Source of the DNA: Membranipora membranacea
Taxonomy: Eukaryota; Bryozoa; Gymnolaemata; Cheilostomatida; Membraniporidae
NCBI GenBank assembly: GCA_914767715.1
Contig: OU612073.1
Coordinates: 312,001-376,000, forward strand
DNA length: 64,000 nucleotides
Direction: 5' to 3'
Shown: one piece after another, positions 13,301 through 25,042 of the stretch
How positions within the stretch are numbered: the stretch's first letter is position 1
How the letters are laid out: every line of letters starts with the position of its first letter
Translations under genes and position numbers: made by a program
Notes under the pieces: generated by a model
Told to the model about the DNA's origin: nothing
What the model saw: only the letters and a program-made list of their open reading frames with translations
Databases searched by the model: none

Positions 13301-16300
13301 CACCGATTATTTCTATGACAGCGAATGATAGTCTGGACTGGAGGTCTGAGAATTCTCTAGAGCGTCTGTCTGTTAGTCTATTGTTACACGGCTCTGATGT
13401 TATATTCAGTGTGATACGATAATACCCTGTATAATATAACACAATAAATTATAATACCCTGTATAATATAATACAATATATTATTATAATACATTATGTA
13501 TGTATATATATATATATATATATATAGGTCATTATCATGAGTGGTGAGCCCAGTGAGATAAAGATACTAGGAATTAGTATGCCTGAGACTGCTAGGGACT
13601 GGAATAATCAATCATGAAATTCTCCCATAATGCGACACAAGCAACCACAACTCCAGTGCCAATTGTCTGGTAGTAATGTTAACTAGTTGCCCGATTGCAT
13701 CACATCCCATTCCCTAGTTAGAGGACATACTACCGTTTACTGGATCATAATTTTATGGGTAACAGATGGGATCTAAGATGTTGTAAAAAGGTCTGCAGTA
13801 AATGAAAGAAAAATACATATATGATTATTATTACTATTACTTAAGCAAGTTGGAGCTGGCTAGCAAATACCCAGAACAAATCTCTGCTAGCCACACCCAC
13901 GTGATGTGAGTGGTTAGTCAGAACATGATATACTCACTAGGCATGGATGTTGGCCTGCGTTGGGTGGTAGTTCGTTGAGTGGTGGCACGTTCAGTGGTAG
14001 TACGTTGAGTCGTAGTACGCAGAGTCGTAGTCGGGGGTGCAGGTGGACTAGGAGGAGCTGTAGGGGGTAAGAATGTACTAATTATAATCGGAGTCGTCTC
14101 ATCCGTGGTCGATTCAAAAATACCGGAGCCGCCTTCAAACTGTAGATCCTCGTCGTCAGGATTAGGAGGCAAGACTAGAAAGAGCAGATTGAATCATCGA
14201 TTTATAAAGTCAGCCAAGAAGGCAGGAAGGATACGAGGAGGGGGGAGGGGTTGACAATGTAAAAATAATGACAGCACACATCTTTGTGCTCACAATGCAA
14301 CATGGTTCAGGGTAGGACACACCATCAGACATGCGAAAGGTGGGTACCGACAATAAGCACAAGTTACATCGTACAGGCTCTCAGGGATTGCATACCAGGT
14401 TTGAAAGTGGAGGGAGACATGCTTATTTTTTCAGCCTCCGTCACCGTTGGTTTCATCGTAGCAAGGGTGGTAGTAGTTGTTGGAGTGGTGGTGGTTGGGA
14501 TGGAAGTACTAGTAGTTGACTTAGTTGTAGTGGTAGGTTCAGGAGTTGTGTCTATGCTTGTAGACTCTAACAGAGGAATGGTGGTCGTCTCTATAAACAC
14601 GCCAGTAGACTGAGTCACTTCCACAGGTTGTTTGTCCGTAGGTGGAGTCGTTTCTACTAATGCAGGTTTGACAGTAGTCTCTGAATCAAGTCCTACAGGC
14701 ATCGTAGTGGAAGAGAAACCAAATGGGTCAGCGGTCGCCGTGTCATCGACCACCAATATTTCTACAAAATGCACAACTTTATGGACAAGACACCAGACCA
14801 GACAATGGCATACATCATGCGGAGACAGGCAACTCCTAATTTGACCTTTATAATTTGTATGCACTAGTTCTTGATCCTATTCTCATGAGTAGGTTGAGGA
14901 GAAGCCTTGGTGATGTGAGTGATTTAATTTTACACCTTGTCAAAACTTTACCTGAAGGATTTCATCTCTAACAGGAGTGTGTCAACCTCAAGCTAAAACT
15001 TATTTTTATTTTTGTACAATTCATTCTGTTTTTGAATTAAGTACAACTGGATTAGAACATGGAAAGTCCCCATCTGGCTGCCGCGAGGCACCTGATTGAT
15101 TCAAACCTGAACAAACTGACTTTATAAATTTGAGACTGCTGAAGTATTTTATGAAGCCTTCTAAGAAAATAGTTGTCTGCACTTAATACATTGAACTTAT
15201 GAGGACAGAGCTGAGTGAGCATCAAGGATTATGTAACTTAAATCCTAGAAAATCTGAGTAGAATAAACAAGGTGAGAGCCCTTCATTCAAAGGCTAGACA
15301 AATTATAATACACAATGTCAAACTATATTTAAATATTTCATGTTACACTTTCCGATTCTCAGCCAGAGATTGAATAGTCACACATTCAATTAACAGCTGG
15401 TCCCAAAATTATGGTAAGCATGCAACACATGACATGGGGGAGACTGAGAACGCGATATCATGCCAGGGTTTGGTAAAAGGCAGCCAGGGATAAAACATGC
15501 GGCGCAGTCAGATCAACATGAGATACTGGATGCTGATTCATCACAGCTTATTTACATAAGATCATAGTCCTAAGTCTAGATAGACATGTGACACATAGAC
15601 TTTTTTTGTCTATGAAAGTGTTACCACACAGACAGTTTTTTGTCTATGATGACTGTTCGTTAACACCACTCATCAGGATATGATTCTTCATAGTATGAGG
15701 AAACCTCTAATCAACCACACATTTCCATCAGGAAGTCCAAAAGGCAGTGAAACACAAGTCAGCGACTTGGTGTCAGACTGAATGATGATCGCCTGACATA
15801 TAATCTCAGTAACATTGATTATTTACACCAGTCCAAACTGTGATACAGACTGAGCGCATGTGTAAGAGGTCGTAGCAAAGTTTAATTACAGTAAGTCAGT
15901 GATTACCTAGATTTGAGATGTACAATCATTGATATCAGTGTTCAGCTGCTGACCAAGGTGACATCACACTAATTATTAGGGAGATCTTTGACTGACAGGG
16001 AAAGATTTCAGTGGATTTTCCAAATTAACTCGAAATATCAGATGCGCAACGCAATATTTTATTATGGACTCATGTCAGTTGTGCTCTCCTCGGCCTACTG
16101 GCATGTTAATATAAGAGAAGTAGGCCCCATCCATACATAAAAATTATCGAGCCCAATGGCCCGTGGAGATAATAACACTGACCATCATCATCTACAATAG
16201 GAGCCGTCTCCAGAGGTAAAGTTGTCTCCCCTGTCTCCAGTGGGAATAATGCTGTAGTAGTCACTAAACTATTAGCTGGAAATATAACGGGGTTTTCACC

Positions 16301-19300
16301 ATCACCAGAGGCCTCCATATCCACCTGTCTCCTCTCTCTACCTGTATCTGTCTCATCATCACCGGCAAACAGGAAATCCTAACAATATATTAAACATGGC
16401 TGGATGAGTCTCACAAGGTGAAGGTCACAACGCAAGTCAGATCTACGCTTGTGAACAGTAAACTGATCATATTATGTCAGTTCGATTAGATGCACAGTCT
16501 GTACGCCCTCAGTCCATGATTGGTAACTGTAATATATTTCTTTGGCACAGCGGACCAATGTAAGCACTGGAATCAAGCATCAAACAAGGGGTAAAAATCA
16601 TGAAGGCTTTAGCTCGCTGACATACATTTTCACCCTATCTCAAAAAGAGAACTTCATACACCTTTGAAGTAATGACTAAGAGCTTCAAATTTAACTCCTA
16701 CGTTCTTTTTTAATTTGCATATTTGACATAAAATGTCGACCAAGTCTTTAAATGACAGCCAAACATTCGGTATATTTATCAGTACTAAAAACACAAAAAA
16801 TTCCCACATGACACAGAATGATTATTTTATTTGACCGTCTGCTCGATGTAAGGAGCTTTACTGTCAGCCTCATCTCAATATAAAAATGTGATAAAGTAGT
16901 TTGTGATGACAAATCTGACAACTAAATATGTATGATAATAAGCTAACATGTCTGTTAGCAGTCAGTCACTAAAGGCCCTCGGGTCAGCGGCGTGTAAACT
17001 GTACTCATGCTGTCAAACAGGCAGCAGTAAATAACTAAAAGCTTGATGTATCAAGAGTGAGTATTCCCAGAAGGAAACGTTCACCTCCTCAGACTTGATT
17101 GTTATGGTGCAGTTTATAGCTAGCTAAGATACACTCATATAGCTTTGAATAAACTTTCACCGCTAGCTAGGTAAGATAATGGTTCTAGCGACATTTAATA
17201 GCACCAAAACTGGCAAAACTTTTTTTACTCTAGCTCATATTTTTTTATACTCTAGAGTATAAGTATTTAAAATTGGGTAGTTTATTCTGTACTGAGGCTA
17301 TATCAGATGTAACTGTGGCTGACTCAGTGTTAGTTTTTTGTCTGGCAGCTGAGAGTGTTATTTGGAATGTGACCAGCTTAACATAACCGGACTCACACAA
17401 AGGTTATATATTATATATGAGTGTGTGTCTTAATGCTGCCGCACTGGCAACAAATCGCTGTGCAAACATAGTAATACAATAGTACAGCACTAATAAAAAT
17501 ACAAACTTATCCGTGGAAAAGTTTGTATTATACAAGTTACTCGGATGGTATTTATCATACGTTTATAGGCCGCTTAGCTGATCACCCATTTAAATAAATC
17601 TGTACTCTATTTATCGGTAGAGAACTCATTCTAAGTCTAAGCCTCAGGACTGTCCCATACTGATAGTCTAAGCCTCAGGACTGTCCCATACTAAGCCTCA
17701 GGACTGTCCCATACTGATAGGCTCTTCTAGTTGTGTTATTACCACTTTGGTAGAAGGACACATTAATATATTGTGGTTAGTGATCCAGAGAGATGCTGTT
17801 AATTCATGACCTTACAGATCTAATGTATATTCATATCAATGTTTGTACAGCAGCTACATTTCAACAAACCCAACATATACTAAACTAATTTAGGTTTTCT
17901 CTGCTTCATACTTATACAATGACACAAACAATAAAACAATTCAACAGTGAACAAAATTTACCGAATAAATTGGGTTAATAGTGTAAAGTACAGTGTTATT
18001 ATGTAATATCTTATCATCAAATATTATGTGGATTATGTCAAAGCTTGGCTACCATAAATAATGTATTTGGATTAGATATTTATGAATTTGAGGATACAGG
18101 TTTTTTATAGCAAAGTTTCATAATGATAAGGCAGTATCCAGCCAGAGATGGAGAGTAAAAGTGCCTTACTGTAATAATAATTATATTATGTAGGACAACA
18201 TGTTTATAATTTCGCCCATTAAATCACCACAGAACACAGGAGCATAGCATTGTAAAAATTAGAGCGGCCTCAAAGAGGGTAGATTAATTAGCTAAAAATA
18301 CCTGATGGCCCCAGATAATGAAATGCCTGATGCTGCCGTATTTTTAGGGCAGGCTAGTCAGCAATCTAGGCTGTTGATGAGTAACATTGTTCACAAGGCT
18401 TTCTGCAGTTGCTAACAGCACATCTTCTTGTTCAATAAAACTGTCAAAATGTTGATCTGCTGTTTTGGTTTTAAAGAGAGGCTGTTCGGTAGTTTGTCTG
18501 CTAACAGACAGCCCCAAATCAAGCAGTCAATTAATTAGGTCTCAACAAATAAGAACCTGTTACGCCTCAATATGAGAAAAAAAGGAGAGGGCTAGACCTT
18601 TACAAACTGTGCCCATTGTGTTTTATTGAATTTAACACCTTCCAAATTGTGAAATACTGTAATAATTTGTATCTTGTCCATTTGAGTCAAAAATAATATT
18701 GTCGAACACCTTGGCACACATGTGAGTGCCTGTCGCTAAGTTCACTGACAGATACTCTATTGTAATGGGAGACTACAAGATAGACTGAGACATCACCTAA
18801 GACTCTCCCCCTCCTGCCTCTCTCCAATGAACTGAAAGAGGGAGTTCATTGCTCTCTCCTAGTAACTATTGGTAAAACCTCTCCCTTAACCCCCATCTCC
18901 AGAATACTAATAAATATAATATTATTTAACACAATAAAATTATAATATAATAATTATTTTCTTTTACTGATGGCGAGAGAGAGGTAGATGATTCCTTGAT
19001 ACTTTTATCCCAATGGTAATGGAGATGGAGGATTGAGACTGCGCCTGTACTTAGGATATCAGCTGATGTTTCATACTCTGCTTATAGTAGGGCTAATGAT
19101 GGGAGGCTGTATATCTGATAGCAGATCAAGTGAATATGGACACTAATCTACATCTTATGTTCAACGCCCTGAGTGTATGAGATGTGATTTGGCAGCCTAT
19201 AAATGCTGACCTCAGATCTAAGATCTCTATCAGCGTTGTGTATTACATAGTGTTATATAAATAAAACAAGCCACATCAGATAAACAAAGCTACAATTATC

Positions 19301-22300
19301 GGCCCTACGATAAACAAACAGTGCGGTAGATTTACACAATAAACTCAGCTTTCATTCATATCTGACAGAAATGCTACTTGTATTCCATTAATTGCCTTTA
19401 ACTTGGGGCAGAATTCTCACATTCAAATTCAAAGCTAGAGCAATATAATTTTTACTACAGTCTGTTGTCAATGGGATATTGAGACAATTGTTAAGCGGCC
19501 AGCCATAACAGGGACAAATTAGTGTCCTCTTGAAACCTTGCAAATTTTAAGGATACCTGATTGAAATTAAATGCTTGAAACATGTTAGGGCAACAGAATT
19601 ACTCAACTATAGCTTCAATGAGTAATACAAATAACAGAGAGATTTTAGATTGCTGGCACTTTATGGTTAAATTGAACAACAAAAGACAGAGACAATGAGA
19701 TGAAGGAGGTTTGAGTAAATAGCGAGCTCAGGAAATGAGACCACAATTCTGATATATTAATATCTTTAATCTGATACTCAACACACAAATAAATGATTCT
19801 CTAGTAAATTTTGGATTCTGACATTTTCTATTTAGAGAAGCAGACACCAGTGCATTATACTGTAAAGTGAGAGACTATATGCGTAACATCAAACCGCTCA
19901 GATACAGTAAGATATGACTTACTGTTAGACATATCATGATATGGTGCACAGATAATGAGTGAAATGGATGGAATGTATGACCACATAGTTATGATATGTG
20001 CTGACTCTTTGATCAATGAGGGAGTTCATTGCTTTGATACTATGTTGTAATGTGACCCAATAACATACGCCGTAATACACCGATACATACACCGATGCAT
20101 ACACACATACATACACCGATACATACACATATATACATACACATATAATCATACGCCCATACAAACACATATACAAACAGTAACGATTAATATGCATATA
20201 GACCTCTATAGTGTAAAAATCAGCATTTAACTTTGTTTCAGAGGAAAGCCCCATCCTCATCAGCTATTTTGCCCCTGTGCATTAGATTTGATGGAGAAAG
20301 CCATAACAGGTACACACCAGTCCTCCGTCTAGGGCCTGACGATTATACAACCAAACAACAGAAAATATCACAATTAGAACTGGAGCCAGAAACCTTCTAG
20401 GTAGACCTATAGTAGGTGTGCAGGCAATTTACTAAAATCCAATTTATCTAAGTGATTATCCTGTATCATTACCCTAATGAGCAATCAGCACAACAATAAT
20501 ACAGCTGAGTAATGCTGACTGGGATACTATATAATACTGAGTATTTGATAATGTAACATATCTTATTTATACTAATAACACCAATCAGGAAATAGGCTGA
20601 TAGACAAAGCTGGAAAACCCACCTCAGTCTAAATAGTGACCGATAGAAACAAGACTGACTGCACACCATTAACACCATATAAAACATTCAGTTATCTTTG
20701 TGGAGTTGCAATGCAACGATATGTTGACCTTGATCACTTCTCGTCAGCTTCTCTGCTCCGGTACATTATATCATACAACTGTTGACCAAAGTGATGCTTG
20801 GAAAGGCAACTGACGATGGTCTGTTCAGAATGATGGCAAGTAATACCGTAACGCCTTACAGCTCTGGAGGGGTTGTCACTACTCGGGTCAACCATAGGGC
20901 ATTACTATGTCAAGGCCATATTATACTATCAGTGTACCATCACTGCACAGGGTTAGGCTCACAAAGCACAGCTGGTGGGAATTGAAGTGCTGGAACTGCT
21001 TTATTGTGAATGGCATGTTACACAATAGCACTGCGCAGCACGGAGTAAGGAATTCTTTCTGAATGGACGATGTTGACAAAATCTAATTTATGACTATAAT
21101 CAAGAAATGAGATTTGCGTTGCTATTACATCATCATCTTGATTCCTCAATAAGATCATCAGATCATACCGGACAATCAACCAAGGCTGATAGTGACCTCA
21201 TCCCCTAGTGTAAAACGGACAGCCCTAGTCTGAACACATTACCAAAAATTTGGGATGTGTCCAGGCACCATTTTGTGTACAATAAACACAGAGTCTAGCT
21301 CTTGTTTGTAAGAACACTTTAACCAATGCAGCAGATATTTTATGCAGAATGAGAGAGAGGGTAAAATCGATGAGTATAGATTTATGAACTGGGTTGAGGA
21401 GAGGTGTACAGTTCTCAAACAGAGTAGAATGGCCCCATCTGACGGCCTGTGACATATTCAGAGTATCAGCTCATGATCGCCTCACAATCAGCTGAGTTTT
21501 GTTTTAAATTATAACTTCTAAGTGGATGACATGAAGTCATAAGTATTTACTCTAACAGTTTACTCTACAGATCGGCCCAATGTTTATATATCGGGTGAGA
21601 ATTATACATTGTTAGCTAAATGTATACATAGACCAAATTTATTTTACATACAATTTCTATACACTTGTACTGTGGCACCATAGCAAAGTACCTAGTCAAG
21701 GCACCAGAGTTTGGGAAATTTAAACACTTGGGTGAAAGGTGCAAAGTCTCAATAGTGGATAGTATGTAGATCCTAATTAGCACTTATATAACTAAACTAT
21801 CAGCCCATAACAAGTACTTAGCACAGGGCAAGAGGCAGCAATGTCACTCTCTGTGGTCATAGAGCCCAGCGTCAGCTCTCAAATAAGAGACGAGGGCAAA
21901 TAATTTCAGCATTCAGATGCTCTGATTTTCAAGTTAGATAAAGTAGGATAAAATAAGTATGTAGTATGCAGCTCAACTAGACAGACCATAAGAGAAAATA
22001 GCACTTAAATTTATTGTGTACCAGTTAGGTAATAAGTAGAGATTAAATACACATCCATATGAGTAAAGAGACTGCATTTAGTTACTATATTATTGTGTTT
22101 CTATTCGAAGTGACAAGTAATTACCTAATTATGTAACAGACAATAACCAGGGGGATTTAGGGAGTAAAAGTGCCAGCGTTCGCTGATGTCTTTAAGAAAT
22201 ATTGAGAGTAATGTTTGGCCAATTAAGTGAAGGGTTGTGCGATTGTTATGTCTCGTTTTTTTGCCTCAGGCGAATTTTTCATACTGCTGTGGTACAATTC

Positions 22301-23543
22301 TCTTGACAGACTAAGATAAGGACAGAGAGGCCTGAAGGGTTCCGTCTCACATCTATATATTGCGGTGGACTGTCCACACTTTGTCTATGTTAGGTGAGGG
22401 TAGTTTGTCGGATGTAGTTAGGTAGGGATTATGCTACTAGCATCAAACATGCTCAGCGTACATACGAGGGAGAAGACAAGGTTCTAATACCTGACTTGAC
22501 TTGCGTTAGTAAACAATAAGAGAAAGGTAAGCTGGAGCAAGTCCTACTCAAGTACATCATTACAAAACAGAAATGAGCCGTATATTCTACGTTTGACAAG
22601 ATCTAAATAAATAACTCTTCCACTTGGCTCGGTGTTAGGGTCGGTGTTAGGGACGGTGTTAGGGTCGGTTAAGAGCTTCATTGAATATCTATCCTTGAGC
22701 AAGAGGGCAAATAAGCAGCCAAGAAAAACATATCCGAGTACAGTTATACTACGACATACTCGTTCCATAACAGCCCTGCTGACATTCAAAACTCTATCAC
22801 ATCAAACATAGCCAACAGTTACAAAGAAACCCAACACCTATTTCCGTCAGTCTCAATAAATTGCTTGATTTAATTGCCCATAGACTTAATAATTGCTAAT
22901 GCATTGAAGTGATTGAGTCAAATTTATATTATTATTAATTTCATATAAGCCAAACCCATACCTGTCAAGCAATTTGACCCCCTAAGCATGTCAAGCATGG
23001 TAGCTATATCAAAATGTTTGAGATGACAACAATAGGGATTAGACTCTGTGGTCATATCGCTATATGAGAATCTAACAGTGCTCTATTCTGGGCTCTGCCA
23101 GCCACTTGATTAAGTGCTCAATATAAACACATAACACGGGACAGGTAATTAAATACTCCCAAGACTGTTAGAGTATATTAATGTTCTATCTGTGTGATCT
23201 TGGGAAACAATCGGCAAATTATCAAATTGTTGTTATATTTACATCACCCCTTGGGCGGGCTACATTATATGCATATACATGGCACAGACACGTTATATAT
23301 ATGAGACATAATAGATCTGATACAGCATTAAATACTTATTAATGTAGAATATTACCTTCCTACAGGGAATTCTCCTCAGTATTACTACAGATACTGCATG
23401 TTTTGTCAAATGTGTTGAAAGTGGTAATATTCACCATGATTATAGGTGCCCTACATAATCATACTCACATTGGGTATTAGCTTGGCTGATGTGTGAAGGA
23501 CTACGAGAGCCAAGAGAAGACTTCCTTTTATTCTAACCTCCAT
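1241..23543 (-). CDS. Perlecan-like (HSPG2/trol/unc-52 type) proteoglycan, 5' part of gene, 8 exons, continues off left edge
   Basis: Assembled by me from eight minus-strand exons with matching phases: 23543-23469, 16378-16183, 14761-14396, 14174-13938, 13426-13261, 12313-12150, 9167-9024 and 1351-1241 (1459 nt). Order from the N-terminus: signal peptide; acidic stretch with a Ser-Gly site; two Thr/Pro-rich mucin-like exons, the second with an acidic Ser-Gly site; one SEA domain; two LDLa repeats. Signal peptide, acidic Ser-Gly sites, SEA, then LDLa is the domain I/II order of perlecan, a secreted basement-membrane heparan-sulfate proteoglycan. The SEA residues SREF and the stretch [15 protein letters not shown] fit perlecan better than agrin or membrane mucins. 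The long Thr-rich insert is not typical of vertebrate perlecan. The Ig, laminin and LG modules expected downstream would lie beyond base 1, so the identity is an inference from the N-terminal half. Another SEA/LDLa receptor remains possible. Confidence 0.75.
1352..9023. other. 7.7 kb intron of the perlecan-like gene
   Basis: Non-coding by my reading. It contains very AT-rich sequence at about 1380-1620, a short direct repeat of the type CGACCCTAAC at about 4905-4940, a 13-base C run at 6774-6786 and a 15-base C run at 7620-7634. Short open frames on both strands show no motif and no splice-supported continuation. Confidence 0.5.
9024..9167 (-). CDS. Exon 7, LDL-receptor class A domain
   Basis: The 144 nt exon runs phase 1 to phase 1, with acceptor TTTATAG and donor GTGAGA. 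A short Thr/Pro/Val linker leads into one complete LDLa module. Its six cysteines sit in [13 protein letters not shown], then RCNGFADC, then the calcium-binding DGSDEAGC. All calcium-ligand acidic positions are kept. Phase 1-1 is the usual exon structure of shuffled LDLa modules. Confidence 0.85.
9168..12149. other. 3 kb intron of the perlecan-like gene with small repeats
   Basis: No exon was recognised. A 25-bp unit (ATGGCTGGTGTATGTGCAGG...) is present in 2.3 tandem copies at 11061-11117. A palindrome with 11-base arms (CATAGAGTTAT) lies at about 11327-11362. Confidence 0.45.
12150..12313 (-). CDS. Exon 6, second half of SEA domain with GSLIV motif
   Basis: The 164 nt exon runs phase 2 to phase 1. 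It encodes [16 protein letters not shown], then a helix containing [16 protein letters not shown], then [16 protein letters not shown]. Together with exon 5 it completes a SEA fold of about 110 residues. The first codons spell GSLIV at the place where self-cleaving SEA domains carry G/S-x-x-V. The acceptor at 12314-12315 is the last of a series of tandem copies extending to about 12435. The donor is GTAAGT. Confidence 0.75.
12314..12440 (-). repeat. Tandem copies of a 3' splice site upstream of SEA exon 6
   Basis: On the minus strand the end of the intron plus the exon start, TTTTTAGCTGCGGTTCTCTGAT, recurs in degenerating copies about 37 bases and more upstream. The relics read GCTGCGGTTCTCTGAT, then GCTGCTCTCTGAT, then GTTGCGGTTCTCTGAT. 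The copy at 12350 is nearly intact, including the AG. Reading from it in frame runs into the TAG of the genuine acceptor. Confidence 0.7.
13261..13426 (-). CDS. Exon 5, first half of SEA domain
   Basis: The exon has acceptor TATTATACAG and donor GTAAGT, and runs phase 1 to phase 2 over 166 nt. It encodes [14 protein letters not shown], then [14 protein letters not shown], then [16 protein letters not shown]. This matches the first strand, the SREF-containing helix and the PG-x-QV strand of perlecan-type SEA domains. A plus-strand open frame of 107 codons covers the same bases but lacks splice or family support. Confidence 0.75.
13427..13937. other. Short intron with (TA)n microsatellite
   Basis: This is the intron between exons 4 and 5 of the perlecan-like gene. 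It has a TA dinucleotide run at about 13502-13527, and a repeated TAATACCCTGTATAATATAA unit at about 13421-13470 that overlaps the acceptor of exon 5. Nothing else was recognised. Confidence 0.45.
13938..14174 (-). CDS. Exon 4, Ser-Gly site plus TTT(Q/E)R repeats of the perlecan-like gene
   Basis: The 237 nt exon runs phase 1 to phase 1, with acceptor TGCTCTTTCTAG and donor GTGAGT. It encodes [19 protein letters not shown], an acidic cluster around Gly-Ser-Gly that is a strong candidate glycosaminoglycan attachment site. A Pro-rich run and imperfect TTT(Q/E)R repeats follow ([20 protein letters not shown]). The 12- to 15-base repeat behind these is visible in the DNA at about 13950-14035. Confidence 0.7.
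14396..14761 (-). CDS. Exon 3, Thr-rich mucin-like segment of the perlecan-like gene
   Basis: The 366 nt exon runs phase 1 to phase 1, with acceptor ATTTTGTAG and donor GTATGC. The protein starts [15 protein letters not shown] and becomes very rich in Thr, Pro and Ser, for example [20 protein letters not shown], with scattered acidic residues. This is the composition of a densely O-glycosylated linker. The symmetric phase 1-1 structure lets the exon be skipped or duplicated without changing frame. Confidence 0.7.
14762..16182. other. 1.4 kb intron of the perlecan-like gene
   Basis: Non-coding. A short hairpin repeat of the form CATAGAC-T-run-GTCTATG occurs twice at about 15595-15650. No exon or transposon was recognised. 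Confidence 0.4.
16183..16378 (-). CDS. Exon 2, acidic Ser-Gly-containing segment of the perlecan-like gene
   Basis: The exon has acceptor TTGTTAG and runs phase 0 to phase 1 over 196 nt. It encodes a segment starting [15 protein letters not shown], then [12 protein letters not shown], then a Thr/Pro-containing stretch ending APIVDDD. SGDG in an acidic setting resembles the Ser-Gly-Asp glycosaminoglycan attachment sites just ahead of the SEA domain in vertebrate perlecan. The donor is the unusual GTCAGT. The same donor hexamer is used at 58879 in a well-supported exon, so it is acceptable here. Confidence 0.68.
17636..17721 (+). repeat. Three-copy tandem repeat
   Basis: The unit TAAGCCTCAGGACTGTCCCA plus TACTGATAG occurs three times; the middle copy lacks the GATAG end. 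The copies are nearly identical, suggesting recent duplication. It lies inside the first intron of the perlecan-like gene. Confidence 0.75.
20069..20178 (+). repeat. CATACA-type simple repeat
   Basis: An imperfect run of ACATACAC and ACCGATACATAC units. The 108-codon minus-strand open frame at 19934-20260 ([14 protein letters not shown]) is a by-product of this repeat. Confidence 0.75.
23469..23543 (-). CDS. Exon 1, signal peptide of the perlecan-like gene
   Basis: The ATG begins at 23543 and the exon encodes 25 residues, starting [20 protein letters not shown]: a short basic start, a hydrophobic core and a small-residue end typical of a secretory signal peptide. It ends in phase 0 at a good donor, GTGAGTAT. 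The next exon also begins in phase 0, which supports joining them across a 7.1 kb intron. No other exon was found in between, though a phase 0-0 exon could have been missed. Confidence 0.72.
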
Positions 23544-24382
23544 CTCTCTATGCTGAGGCGTAACGTCTGAACCGATCTGTATCTCACTGAGATTTCACTC
23601 ACTGTCCTGAGGAACTTCGGTCACCAAACAAGAGCGCCAACAGGAGCGAGTCTAATATCTCCTCCAGAAATGATAACCTCAGCAGGTAATAGAATTACCT
23701 TCGGGTGAACTGCGGACACTCAGCACGATCTAATGTGCTGCTAAAAGAGCAACAATAAACCATGAATAAAACGCACACCTAATTACGTAGTATTATACAG
23801 GCGTTAATACTATAGGAATAGGCTCCGCCCCTTTTATATTTCTGTTACGAATGAAATGAATGTAATCTTACAAGCACTGATATCCAAATATTCTCAATCT
23901 GAGGATGACAACAACTCACCAAATGGCAACCGGTACTCATAATAACTCAAACCAGAGAAGAACTAGCATCACGGCCACAGGACCTAAATCTCTCAGTGTT
24001 AAATTTGAGCGGACTTTCATAGACTTAGTCATATGGCTCACCTTGGAATTTAATGATACGTATATTTACAAACAAAGCCCAATACCAGCAACTCACCATC
24101 TGGTCCAACACGCTCAGTTAAATATCCATGGCAGGTCAGAATCCTTACAATGTATAACTTGGCTGATCTCTGCGCACATGACCTCACAAGGCTATATCCA
24201 CGAGGTAACTTTTGTTTTGCCAACTTTTGTTTTGCCATTTATGTACATCTTCTGCTACAAACATAATTTGAGGCAACTTTGTTAGTACAAGAAGTTAGAG
24301 ATACTAAGTCTGTTGTGTGAGCAATTATAGTGGGAAAAGAAATTCAAAAGAAAATCACAAGCCCTGTCATGATGATCATATA

Positions 24383-24890
24383 GACAGTTTTCTGAGCTCT
24401 GATTTAGGCCTCAGTTCGGAATTGTCCTCTCTTCAGTTTGGTACTTTTAACCCACGCCGCATAGGAAAAACGTGCTGAAAAGAGGGTTATCTTGATAACC
24501 GCTTATAATAGGATAAAAATTAATTTTGATTCAGAATCTGCAGCATTGAAAACTCATATGGACATAGTTTGGGAAATCGTTATAGTATTTGGATAGTCAA
24601 TTATAGCATTTTCTGCCTGTTTTGCGGACAAATTGGCAGAATTTTTCATGAGTTTCGTCACTAAAATTAAGATTTATCAACATTCAAGCCTCCAATGATT
24701 TGGAAACCCTGTCTCACAGGGTTTTCAATGGTGCAGACTATGAATCAAAAATCATTTTTATCCTAAGATAAGCGGTTTTCAAGATAACCCTCTTTCAGCA
24801 GGTTTTTCCTATGCTGCGTGGGTTAAAAGTACCAAACTGGAGAGAGGACAACCCCGAATTGAGGCATAAATAAGAGCTCAGAAAACTGTC
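24383..24890. mobile_element. Foldback MITE with about 170-bp inverted arms and TA target duplication
   Basis: The left arm begins GACAGTTTTCTGAGCTCTGA and the right arm ends with its near reverse complement, GAGCTCAGAAAACTGTC. The arms stay complementary for about 170 bases: both contain TTTGGTACTTTTAACCCACG or its complement and the GAGGGTTATCTTGATAACCG core. They are separated by about 170 bases. TA dinucleotides flank both ends (24381-24382 and 24891-24892), as expected for Tc1/mariner-type insertion. No coding capacity, so non-autonomous. Confidence 0.8.
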
Positions 24891-24959
24891 TATTAGGCGG
24901 AGAGCTGCTCTCAGTTTGCAGGCAGGTTGATGCACATCTGGGACGTCAACAGAGCTCAG

Positions 24960-25042
24960 TTGTCTTCAGTGGAGATTCACACCCGGGACCTCAATAATTG
25001 TGTGTAATAAGGCAGGAGATCATACCAACTGAGCTACCTCCC
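24960..25042 (-). repeat. tRNA-derived SINE head (degenerate)
   Basis: Read on the minus strand from 25042, GGGAGGTAGCTCAGTTGG contains a perfect RNA polymerase III A box. GGGTGTGAATCTCC, about 55 bases on, is close to a B box. The cloverleaf is broken: the D stem does not pair and the anticodon arm is disrupted. This is therefore a tRNA-derived repeat or pseudogene, not a functional tRNA. It starts about 150 bases from the foldback MITE. Confidence 0.55.

Larger units (their letters stand above)
16379..23468. other. 7.1 kb first intron of the perlecan-like gene
   Basis: Non-coding by my reading. It contains a three-copy tandem repeat at 17636-17721, a (CATACA)n-type simple repeat at about 20069-20178 and a TCGGTGTTAGGG tandem repeat at about 22630-22672. 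Scattered short open frames have no motif. Confidence 0.45.

Noticed and set aside
13099-13422. 107-codon plus-strand frame
   Set aside because: It is the antisense of the SEA exon, which has splice sites, correct phase and family residues on the minus strand.
14284-14613. Val-rich plus-strand frame
   Set aside because: It is the antisense of the Thr-rich exon (ACC/ACA read as GGT/TGT gives Val and Gly).
22544-22789. Minus-strand 81-codon frame with a hydrophobic start ([18 protein letters not shown])
   Set aside because: It looks like a signal anchor, but a TCGGTGTTAGGG tandem repeat makes up part of it. It lacks splice context and lies within the intron after a better signal-peptide exon at 23543.
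24098-24180. Minus-strand segment with canonical acceptor and donor (CHGYLTERVGPDG)
   Set aside because: The open phase gives no recognised domain, and the next splice-flanked segment (about 23930-23995) contains a stop in every phase.
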